A stretch of 64,000 bases of DNA. Origin: Sphingobacterium olei. Lineage in GTDB: Bacteria; Bacteroidota; Bacteroidia; Sphingobacteriales; Sphingobacteriaceae. A program made the position numbers and the translations under genes. Positions 1-7,646 of the stretch are shown in pieces. The stretch covers positions 434,001-498,000 of the forward strand of contig NZ_SUME01000003.1 in the NCBI RefSeq assembly GCF_005048855.1. Direction: 5' to 3'. The stretch's first letter is position 1. Each line of letters starts with the position of its first letter. Below the pieces are notes generated by a model. It searched no databases. It was given only the letters and a program-made list of their open reading frames with translations, and was not told the origin of the DNA.

Positions 1-1269
1 TTAGAAAAAGCGAGCACGGCCTTGCATATCATAAATACCGTACAACAGATGGAGGAAACTATTGAGCAGATCCGGGACAAGAAATCGCCGGTTCACCGAA
101 AAGAAGACGATCTACCCTTTGAACCGAAAGTAAGCCAAGAGGGTATAGCAGCACGTAGGCTGTTCCTTCTTCAAAAAAAGAATCAAGAATATCCATATCT
201 GATGGATAATAAAGGGTTTGAAGATTACGATTCCCTGAACGGAAATGTGGAAAATTATATAGGTATGATCCGTGTTCCCACGGGGGTGATTGGGCCGCTA
301 CGTATTACGGGATCATCTGCTCAGGGAGATTTTTATGTTCCGCTAGCGACAAGTGAGGGTGCTTTGGTAGCATCGTATCATCGCGGTGCTAAGGCCTGCT
401 ATTTAGCTGGAGGTGCTACCTCCATTTGTTTGATGGAAGGTGTTCAACGGAGTCCTGTTTTTAAGTTTGAAAATATTGCAGATCTGGGGCTATTTGTAGC
501 TTGGATCTTACCGCAGGTGGACAAATTTAAGGAAATCGTTAAGGAGACTAGTCGATTTGCTAAATTAATGGATGTCAAAATCCAGATCGAGGGCAATCAT
601 CTAATTGTAACATTCGAGTACCACACGGGGGATGCCGCCGGACAAAATATGGTTACGATCTGTACCGATGCCATATGCCGTTATATTATCGAAAAATGCC
701 CGACCAAACCCAAATTATGGTTTATCGAAGGCAATTATTCGGGTGATAAAAAAGCTACTGCATTGTCCTTCACGAACGTACGTGGAAAGAAAGTGACCAG
801 CGAGATTGTATTAGCCGAAGAGATTGTGCATAAAGTGCTTAAAACGACACCTGAGCTCATGGCCGAGTATTGGAGATCGTCTACCGTTGGTATCATTCAA
901 AGCGGAGCGATCGGGGCGCATGGACATTATGCAAATGGTTTGGCCGCGTTATTCTTGGCAACAGGGCAGGATGTGGCCTGTGTAGCAGAGGCAGCTACCG
1001 GAATCACGCGCATGGAGATGAATAAAGATGGTTCGCTCTATGCAAGTGTCACGCTACCAAATTTGGTAGTGGGTACAGTGGGAGGGGGTACACATTTGCC
1101 CACACAGCGGGAGTGCTTGGAAATGATGGATTGCTACGGGCAGGGCAAGGCCCGTAAGTTTGCTGAAATATGTGGTGCCGTGGTGTTGGCTGGCGAATTG
1201 TCCATCGCTGCGGCGCTCTCCGCAGGTCATTTTACACAAGCTCATCAAAAATTTGGTCGCAAAAAGTAA
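1..1269 (+). CDS. Class I HMG-CoA reductase (5' end outside the window)
   Basis: The enzyme reduces 3-hydroxy-3-methylglutaryl-CoA to mevalonate with two NADPH. The frame is open from base 1, so the true start may lie upstream; a TTG at 22 would give 415 residues. Counting from that TTG, I see ENYIGMIRVPTGVIGPL (77-93), the catalytic Glu112 in ATSEGAL, the NADPH motif TGDAAGQN (202-209), catalytic Lys243 in GDKKA, Asp317 in GQDVA, the GTVGGGT loop (351-357) and the general acid His408 near the C-terminus. All four catalytic residues of class I enzymes are present. Motif wording matches the class I (eukaryote/archaea-like) form. No membrane segment is seen in the visible part. It is the first visible gene of a tight operon that lacks the other mevalonate-pathway genes here, so a different acyl-CoA substrate is possible. 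Confidence 0.9.
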   Translation, partial: LEKASTALHIINTVQQMEETIEQIRDKKSPVHRKEDDLPFEPKVSQEGIAARRLFLLQKKNQEYPYLMDNKGFEDYDSLNGNVENYIGMIRVPTGVIGPLRITGSSAQGDFYVPLATSEGALVASYHRGAKACYLAGGATSICLMEGVQRSPVFKFENIADLGLFVAWILPQVDKFKEIVKETSRFAKLMDVKIQIEGNHLIVTFEYHTGDAAGQNMVTICTDAICRYIIEKCPTKPKLWFIEGNYSGDKKATALSFTNVRGKKVTSEIVLAEEIVHKVLKTTPELMAEYWRSSTVGIIQSGAIGAHGHYANGLAALFLATGQDVACVAEAATGITRMEMNKDGSLYASVTLPNLVVGTVGGGTHLPTQRECLEMMDCYGQGKARKFAEICGAVVLAGELSIAAALSAGHFTQAHQKFGRKK

Positions 1270-1279
1270 TTCAATCCTT

Positions 1280-2254
1280 ATGCGTAAAGGTATAATAGAA
1301 AATGAATACAGTAAGCCCGAGGAGAATAATTCTTCTTTTGCCAAGCGTTTCTGGATTTATCAAAAAGAACGTTTTCCGTTTCTCGGACATGGCATATTGG
1401 TTGTCGCGTTTAGCTTCTCTGCTATTTCCTATAGCAGAATATGTCGCGGTGCAGAAGGATTTGTAAATTGGACAACATTCCTCATTGGTGTCTTTACGAC
1501 AATTTCCTTGTTTTTCCTGGTTCGGATCTTTGATGAATTCAAAGACGCAGAAGAAGACGCTGCATACCGGAAAGAGCTCCCTGTGCCCAGAGGTTTAATC
1601 TCTTTTGGTGAACTTAAAGTTATAGGGATTGTACTTGCTATCCTGCAGGTTGTACTGAATTGGCTTTTCTTTCCAAAAATGCTCTTTCTTTACGCGGTAG
1701 TCATTATTTACCTGTGCCTAATGGGCAAAGAGTTTTTTATTCCATCGTGGTTAAAAAAGCATCAATTCTGGTATGTAGTTTCGCATATGTTCATTATCCC
1801 ATTAATCGATATCTATGCAAGTGGCTTGGACTGGTTACTAGCCGACGTCCCTGCACCTCATGGACTTGTTTTCTTTTTTGCAGTCTCATACATGAATGGT
1901 ATCGTGCTCGAAATTGGGCGTAAGGTACGCAGCCCCCAGGATGAAAAAGTCGGGGTATTGACATATTCTGGTATGCTGGGAACGGATAAATCTGTAAAAT
2001 ATTGGATAACTGTTCTTTTTGTAACGCTATTATTGAGCACGGCCGCATCTTATTATGCAGGATACGGCGGGGTTGTCTATATAATATTGAGTATTATCTT
2101 TTTGATCTGTTGTATCCCAGCATTTCTTTTTTTGAATTCATATTCACGTAAATATGCCAAAGCAATCGAGTGGTCCTCAGCGGGTTGGACTATAGCCATG
2201 TATTTGAGCTTGGGTGGTATCCCGATGCTTGAACAGTTTTGGAGAGGCTTTTGA
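1280..2254 (+). CDS. UbiA-family membrane prenyltransferase
   Basis: UbiA enzymes move a prenyl (or similar) group from its diphosphate to an acceptor within the membrane. The frame opens further upstream inside the HMG-CoA reductase gene, but ATG at 1280, 10 bases after that gene's stop, is the sensible start and gives 324 residues. The first Asp-rich motif is RIFDEFKDAEED, which carries the D-x3-D-x3-D spacing that binds Mg-diphosphate. The second motif is the weaker EIGRKVRSPQDEK. About eight hydrophobic segments fill the rest. Its acceptor and donor cannot be read from sequence. Its place beside an HMG-CoA reductase and a polyprenol-kinase-like protein points to isoprenoid or lipid chemistry. 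Confidence 0.85.
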   Translation: MRKGIIENEYSKPEENNSSFAKRFWIYQKERFPFLGHGILVVAFSFSAISYSRICRGAEGFVNWTTFLIGVFTTISLFFLVRIFDEFKDAEEDAAYRKELPVPRGLISFGELKVIGIVLAILQVVLNWLFFPKMLFLYAVVIIYLCLMGKEFFIPSWLKKHQFWYVVSHMFIIPLIDIYASGLDWLLADVPAPHGLVFFFAVSYMNGIVLEIGRKVRSPQDEKVGVLTYSGMLGTDKSVKYWITVLFVTLLLSTAASYYAGYGGVVYIILSIIFLICCIPAFLFLNSYSRKYAKAIEWSSAGWTIAMYLSLGGIPMLEQFWRGF

Positions 2255-2296
2255 TAACAGAAACGTCATACGGTAGATTAATCCCCATATTACGAG

Positions 2297-4912
2297 ATGT
2301 TTATTAAAGATTATCAATATCAACATATATATAATCCTGCTGTTGGCGGGAAAGCTAAGAATCTGCTGAAATTAGGACAGCTTAATCTTCCGGTACCGAA
2401 GTGGATCGTATTGCCTGCTGATTATTTAGCGGAAGTATTTAAAGATGTTGCTTCTATTGAAAATGCGACGGATTTATTAGAGGCTATCGATGCGTATCGA
2501 TTTCCGTCCTTTTCCCTTACACAAATAGAGACAACTTTTCCGGATACTACTTATTTTGCCGTGCGTTCATCTGCAATTGATGAGGACGGCCGTCAGCATT
2601 CTTTCGCGGGCCAATTTGAATCGTATCTCTATGTGCGTAAAGAGGATATCTTCGCACGCATCAAAGATGTATGGCGGTCTTTATTCGCTGAACGGATTCT
2701 TTCGTACCGTGCATCAAATAACCTGGGACTGGGTTTAGGGATCGGTGTGATTGTACAGGAGATGATTGATGCGGATGTGTCCGGAGTCGCGTTTGGTATG
2801 AACCCGATTTCGGGTAATCGAAAAGAAAAGCTGATTTCCGGCGTATTTGGTGTAGGGGAAGGGCTTGTATCCGGTTATCTAGATGCCGATAATTTTATTA
2901 TTCATAAGGGTAAGATCGATCGGCAGATCGTCAGGAAGAAAGAAAAATTTATCCTTAATCCAGCCGGAAAAGGTGGTGTAATGAAGATGGACGTCCCTCG
3001 GATTCACCAAAACGACCAGTCGATTCCAGATGTGCACTTACATAAGCTGGATTCGATTTTAGATCAATTGCGAACGGAATTTAACTTATTTCAGGACGTT
3101 GAATTTGCGGTTAAAGAGGACGTTTTATTTATCCTTCAGGCCCGCCCGATTACGCGTCTTGATAAGGTGCCTGATCTCTCTGCAGACTATGTGCTATGGG
3201 ATAATAGTAATATCATCGAATCATATCCGGGTGTTACCACACCATTGACGTTTTCGTTTATTAGTCAGTCGTATGAAGACGCCTATAAGCTGTTTTGCGC
3301 CTTTTTGGGTGTATCCGAAGACAGTATCCGCAGAAATGAACGTGTGTTTGCAAATACCTTGGGGCTGATCAACGGTCGTGTATATTATAATTTGAAGAGT
3401 TGGTACCATATGTTGGCCATGTTGCCCGGATATAGTATAAATGCACGTTTTATGGAAAAGATGATGGGGGTAAAGGAACAATTTGACGTACCTAAAAGTT
3501 ATCAACTTTCCATTGGAGATGCATGGCGCAGTATACTGTGGATGATACTGCAAATGTATAAACGATTTAAAAGCCTGCCTCAGAAACGCACTGAATTTAA
3601 AGCACTGTTAGATACAACAATTGCGAAATATAAACAGATCGATTTTCAACGTAAGAACGCAAATGAATTGATGCAATTGTATTTACATTTCGAACGAAAA
3701 TTGCTGAATCAATGGAAGGCACCTTTGCTCAATGATTTTTTTGCCATGGTCTGGTTTGGCTTGCTGCAAAAACGTACAGAAGATTATACCAATGGTCAGT
3801 ATCCAAATATTCACAATGATCTACTTTGTGGAAGTGCTGATATTATTTCTACACAGCCTATCCATCGCAGTATAGCTATTGCCACATTCATTCAGGAGGT
3901 TGATTACCTAAGGGCAATTTTTGAATCCGAAGATCCAGAAAATATCTGGCGGATACTACAGCACGATAAACAGGATGAGAGCGAAAAATTATTGCTACAG
4001 ATACAGCAATACCTGGCTGATTTTGGAGAACGCTGTGTGGGCGAGTTGAAATTGGAGACGATCTCCTATTCACAGGATCCGGCAAGGTTCGTACAGATAA
4101 TCAAATCGTATGTTGAGGCCGGAATAACGACGGCCAGTACCGACAATACTGTTGAAGAGGAGTTGCGTAACGACGCCGAAGAAAAGATGAAAGGGATATT
4201 ACGACGGAAACCGTTGAAAAAATGGTTGTTTAGAAAGACGTTAAAGAAAACCCGGGAATTGGTCAGTGCGCGAGAAAACCTCCGCTATGAACGTACACGT
4301 GCGTTCGGTGTGGTGCGCGAGTTATTTACACATATCGGCAAGCGTTTTTATGAGGAAGATATCCTTGAATTTGAAAGAGATATATTTTACCTAACAAAAG
4401 GCGAGATATTCGCATATATTGAAGGAAGAAGCGTTAATCAAGATCTGAAATCTTTAGTGGCTGTACGTAAGGATGAATTCGAACTTTTTAGACGCATGGA
4501 CGCTCCTTCGGAACGAATCGCAACGTATGGTGCTGTTTATCAGAGTAATGATTTTTTTAGCAACAGTAAAAGTGAACCTGTCGAGGGTGATTTGAAAGGG
4601 GTAGGTTGCTGCCCCGGACGTGTGAGAGCACAGGTTAGAATCGTTTTGAATCCCAGTGAAACGAAAACACTGAATGGCGATATTTTAGTAACTAGTAGCA
4701 CCGATCCGGGATGGGTAACCCTGTTTCCAAGTGCTGGTGGAATTTTGGTAGAACGAGGTAGCTTGTTGAGTCATTCCGCCATTGTTTCAAGGGAAATGGG
4801 GATTCCATGTATTGTCGGCATCACGGGGCTATTAAAAACATTGAAGACGGGAGACTGGATAGAGATGGATGGGAATACAGGCGAAATAAAAATTTTGGAT
4901 CCGCAGGGATAA
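2297..4912 (+). CDS. PEP-synthase/rifampicin-phosphotransferase-like dikinase
   Basis: The 871-residue protein has an ATP-grasp domain (about 1-290; VRSSAIDEDG from residue 89, VQEMIDADVSGVAFG near 153-167, FILQARPIT 278-286), a large middle domain (about 295-780) and a C-terminal swivelling phospho-histidine domain (about 790-871) with GSLLSHSAIVSREM and the presumed phospho-acceptor His826. The PEP/pyruvate-binding TIM barrel of true PEP synthase is absent. Length and domain order match rifampicin phosphotransferases, which use ATP to phosphorylate an alcohol on a small molecule and release AMP and phosphate. The middle domain, which would hold the substrate, gives no clue to me. Context in a lipid-type operon suggests phosphorylation of a lipid or prenyl alcohol rather than an antibiotic, which is inference. 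Confidence 0.85.
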   Translation: MFIKDYQYQHIYNPAVGGKAKNLLKLGQLNLPVPKWIVLPADYLAEVFKDVASIENATDLLEAIDAYRFPSFSLTQIETTFPDTTYFAVRSSAIDEDGRQHSFAGQFESYLYVRKEDIFARIKDVWRSLFAERILSYRASNNLGLGLGIGVIVQEMIDADVSGVAFGMNPISGNRKEKLISGVFGVGEGLVSGYLDADNFIIHKGKIDRQIVRKKEKFILNPAGKGGVMKMDVPRIHQNDQSIPDVHLHKLDSILDQLRTEFNLFQDVEFAVKEDVLFILQARPITRLDKVPDLSADYVLWDNSNIIESYPGVTTPLTFSFISQSYEDAYKLFCAFLGVSEDSIRRNERVFANTLGLINGRVYYNLKSWYHMLAMLPGYSINARFMEKMMGVKEQFDVPKSYQLSIGDAWRSILWMILQMYKRFKSLPQKRTEFKALLDTTIAKYKQIDFQRKNANELMQLYLHFERKLLNQWKAPLLNDFFAMVWFGLLQKRTEDYTNGQYPNIHNDLLCGSADIISTQPIHRSIAIATFIQEVDYLRAIFESEDPENIWRILQHDKQDESEKLLLQIQQYLADFGERCVGELKLETISYSQDPARFVQIIKSYVEAGITTASTDNTVEEELRNDAEEKMKGILRRKPLKKWLFRKTLKKTRELVSARENLRYERTRAFGVVRELFTHIGKRFYEEDILEFERDIFYLTKGEIFAYIEGRSVNQDLKSLVAVRKDEFELFRRMDAPSERIATYGAVYQSNDFFSNSKSEPVEGDLKGVGCCPGRVRAQVRIVLNPSETKTLNGDILVTSSTDPGWVTLFPSAGGILVERGSLLSHSAIVSREMGIPCIVGITGLLKTLKTGDWIEMDGNTGEIKILDPQG

Positions 4913-4915
4913 CAC

Positions 4916-6001
4916 ATGGGAAATCTCAGCACACAGGTTGATTTTAATAGGATTCGATACGCAAATTGTTGGGAAGATCCGCATATTTTGCTAAAAGGGC
5001 TCCTCCCCGCCGTGGGATCAAAAATCTTATCTATAGGATCAGCAGGCGACAATAGTTTTTCGCTGTTAACTACTTCACCATCTTTGGTTGTCGCTGTCGA
5101 TGTCAATCCTATACAGCTGCATCTTATTGAATTAAAGAAACAAGCGATTCGAAATCTTGAATATGAGCAGGTGTTGCATTTTCTGGGTTTTCGGCAGGGA
5201 ATGAATCGGGTGGCACTGTTTGAACAATGTAAAGACCGTCTGAACGCCGAAGCAAGGGTATATTGGGTGAACAACACCGATAAAATCGAAAAAGGCCTTA
5301 TTCACCAAGGTAAATTTGAACGATATTTTCAAATGTTCTCAAGTAAAGTACTTCCTTTTATCCATAGTCGACACGATGTTGAAGAGTTGCTGGCCAGTAA
5401 GGATGCGCCTTCACAAGCTCGGTATTATCATGAAAAATGGAATACCTGGCGTTGGCGATTTTTCTTTAAAATTTTCTTTAGCAAAATCGTCATGGGGACA
5501 CTGGGACGGGATCCACAGTTTTTAAAGGAAGTAGGTGTACATGTCAGTGATTATATCTTCAAGAAAGCGGAACGGCATCTGAAAAAAGTCCAAGCGCAGA
5601 CAAACCTGTTCTTGCGCTATAACCTGACAGGTACATTTGGCGATCTCCTACCGCATTATTTACATCCCGACAATTATCAACGTGTTAAAGAAAATGTCGA
5701 TAAACTCATATTACGCAGTGGGTTTGCAGAAGATGTTGTTGACGAATTCGGGAGTTTTGATGCTATGAATTTATCTAATATCTTTGAATATATGGATAGG
5801 GATGTTTTTCGAAAAACAGCAGACAGCCTGTTAAAAGGTCTAAATGCAAATGGCCGTATGGCGTATTGGAACTTGATGGTACCTAGACGCGTCTCGGGTA
5901 TTTTTCCATCGGAAATACAATACTTAAGTACGTTGTCCACACAATTGAGCCGAGAAGATAATGGTTTTTTTTATAACCAGTTTATTGTAGATCAAAAATG
6001 A
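4916..6001 (+). CDS. DUF3419 / BtaA-like aminocarboxypropyl transferase
   Basis: The family includes BtaA, which transfers the 3-amino-3-carboxypropyl group of S-adenosylmethionine to diacylglycerol in betaine-lipid synthesis. This 361-residue protein shows the family's IRYANCWEDP (13-22), the SAM-binding loop ILSIGSAGDN (37-46) and VDVNPIQ (61-67), followed by the long all-helical remainder, with DAMNLSNIFEYM late in the chain. The ATG lies 3 bases after the preceding stop. No BtaB N-methyltransferase is seen in the window, so the product need not become a trimethylated betaine lipid. A GNAT-like protein in the same operon could act on the free amine. Family assignment is firm; the acceptor lipid is unknown. 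Confidence 0.82.
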   Translation: MGNLSTQVDFNRIRYANCWEDPHILLKGLLPAVGSKILSIGSAGDNSFSLLTTSPSLVVAVDVNPIQLHLIELKKQAIRNLEYEQVLHFLGFRQGMNRVALFEQCKDRLNAEARVYWVNNTDKIEKGLIHQGKFERYFQMFSSKVLPFIHSRHDVEELLASKDAPSQARYYHEKWNTWRWRFFFKIFFSKIVMGTLGRDPQFLKEVGVHVSDYIFKKAERHLKKVQAQTNLFLRYNLTGTFGDLLPHYLHPDNYQRVKENVDKLILRSGFAEDVVDEFGSFDAMNLSNIFEYMDRDVFRKTADSLLKGLNANGRMAYWNLMVPRRVSGIFPSEIQYLSTLSTQLSREDNGFFYNQFIVDQK

Positions 6002-6675
6002 CCCAAAGTGTAATAAATGCCATTGTTCTAGCCGGATGTTATCTGTTGCTTTTTGCCCTGGGTGAGCTTCTCTATCATTATTTTAAGGTCAAAGTAGAAA
6101 TTACGCGTAAAATAATTCATGCAGGAACAGGTCTTTTAGCTCTGCTTTTTCCGTTATTATTGGACAACCATTGGCTGGTATTGACACTATGTGCTCTTTT
6201 TGCTGCTATTCTGATACTGAGCCTAAGGTATCATCTTCTCCCTTCTATTAATGCGATCGATCGCCGATCTATAGGCAGCTTGGCCTATCCGATTGCTGTA
6301 TATGGTTGCTATTTGGCCTATCACCTAAATGCCAGCCGTTATGCCTATTATTATCTACCTATACTGATCCTGGCCATTTGTGATCCTATTGCAGGGCTTA
6401 CTGGAAAACGATGGGCAATAGGTCCGTATCATATTGCAGGAGCACATAAGACGCTCATGGGGTCTCTGATGTTTTTGTGCTCAGCCATGCTCCTTACCGC
6501 CGGATACTTTGGGCTATTTTGCGGTGCAGTCGTTGATTCTTCTTTTATGTTCACGGTTGCTTGTGTAGCCTCGCTATCTACCTTGGCTGAAGCTGTTAGC
6601 CGCGATGGTTACGATAACCTCACGATACCGTTTTCTGTAATTCTTGGATTAATGCTTACAAAATCGATCGTATGA
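5998..6675 (+). CDS. Dolichol/phytol-kinase-like (SEC59/VTE5/DGK1) membrane protein
   Basis: This 225-residue integral membrane protein has about six or seven hydrophobic segments. It carries the conserved landmarks of the CTP-dependent lipid kinase family (dolichol kinase, phytol kinase, yeast Dgk1) which also resembles CDP-diacylglycerol synthase: ITRKIIHAGTG (35-44), RRSIGSLAYP (89-98), CDPIAGLTGKRW (128-139), KTLMGS (151-156) and the late AEAVSRDGYDNLTIP (197-211). Such enzymes phosphorylate a long-chain or prenyl alcohol or diacylglycerol. Its ATG overlaps the preceding stop as ATGA, implying translational coupling. Beside UbiA, a prenyl-alcohol kinase role is reasonable, but a diacylglycerol or cytidylyl-transfer role is not excluded. 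Confidence 0.8.
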   Translation: MTQSVINAIVLAGCYLLLFALGELLYHYFKVKVEITRKIIHAGTGLLALLFPLLLDNHWLVLTLCALFAAILILSLRYHLLPSINAIDRRSIGSLAYPIAVYGCYLAYHLNASRYAYYYLPILILAICDPIAGLTGKRWAIGPYHIAGAHKTLMGSLMFLCSAMLLTAGYFGLFCGAVVDSSFMFTVACVASLSTLAEAVSRDGYDNLTIPFSVILGLMLTKSIV

Positions 6676-7646
6676 TGATGGAAGTCCAGAAATTTACCGC
6701 TGCCTTGTCAGATTTTAATGCCTTCGTTCGTCTGTGCCGTGCGACAGAAACACCCCCAATCACACATTTTTATCAAGGCTTCGTCGTGAAAGCAGTGGAT
6801 AAAGTACTCGCCAGTGCTGCACTGTACCTCAATACAGATATCGTATTTGAAGATAAGATACCCGGATTTGTAGGGGCATTTGATGCGGCCGACGATCATG
6901 AAGCCGTTTCTTTGCTGTTTAGGGAGATAGAACAGGTCGCACAAGAATTAGGCCTGGATTTCCTAATTGGACCTATGAATGGATCTACCTGGGAACATTA
7001 TCGGTTTCACGATAATCCCGACGAACCGCGTTTTCTGATGGAAATGCAGCACCCCGGTTATTATTCTGACCTGTGGATGCAAAATGGTTTTCAACCAATC
7101 GCATCTTACTATTCTTCCGAGACTTTCCAGTTGCAGTATACGGATATAAACATCGCTGAAAATAGAGACCGCCTGATAGGAGAGGGTGTTCACATTCGTC
7201 CGATTCGATTGGATCAATATGAAGAGGAACTGGTTGAGCTGTATCCCTTTTTGTTGAATGCATTTGCATCGAATTTTCTTTATTCTCCTTTGTCAGAGAG
7301 TTCCTTTAAGGAAAAGTATCTCCCGCTCCAGAAATATCTTGACTCGGATTTCGTGTTGTTAGCTTACCGTGAGGGGAGGATAGTAGGTGTTTTCTTTTGC
7401 GTGGAAGACTTTTTAGATGGGACGCAAAAGACCCTTATCATTAAAACCATCGCACGTAATTCTAATCCGCTATATCGAGGATTGGGTCATGTAATGGCGG
7501 CTCAGGTATATCAAACAGCTTATAAGAAAGGATATATACGTATTGTTCATGCCTTTTTAAAAGAAGACGGCACGTCTACCCCTATCTCCAATCATTTCTT
7601 TGGTACGCCATTTAAAACATATTCACTGTATGGAAAAGCGATTTAA
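6672..7646 (+). CDS. GNAT-like N-acyltransferase
   Basis: The 324-residue protein has an N-terminal half with a GNAT-like pattern (LIGPMNGSTWEHYRF near 97-111, then a Pro-Gly-Tyr-Tyr stretch) and a second GNAT-like half ending with LYRGLGHVMAAQVYQTA, which resembles the acyl-CoA-binding loop region. GNAT enzymes pass an acyl group from acyl-CoA to an amine. The start overlaps the kinase-like gene's stop (ATGA); a second ATG at 6675 is equally possible. No signal peptide is seen. In this operon the free amino group made by a BtaA-like enzyme is an obvious candidate acceptor, but nothing in the sequence proves it. Confidence 0.65.
   Translation: MMMEVQKFTAALSDFNAFVRLCRATETPPITHFYQGFVVKAVDKVLASAALYLNTDIVFEDKIPGFVGAFDAADDHEAVSLLFREIEQVAQELGLDFLIGPMNGSTWEHYRFHDNPDEPRFLMEMQHPGYYSDLWMQNGFQPIASYYSSETFQLQYTDINIAENRDRLIGEGVHIRPIRLDQYEEELVELYPFLLNAFASNFLYSPLSESSFKEKYLPLQKYLDSDFVLLAYREGRIVGVFFCVEDFLDGTQKTLIIKTIARNSNPLYRGLGHVMAAQVYQTAYKKGYIRIVHAFLKEDGTSTPISNHFFGTPFKTYSLYGKAI

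Noticed and set aside
1160..1279. Upstream start for the UbiA-type gene
   Set aside because: It would overlap the HMG-CoA reductase gene by about 110 bases, and the extra residues carry no family features.
2297..4912. Naming the dikinase a rifampicin phosphotransferase or PEP synthase
   Set aside because: The architecture is RPH-like and the barrel of PEP synthase is absent, but the substrate-binding domain cannot be read and the operon context is lipid-like, so only a family-level name is given.
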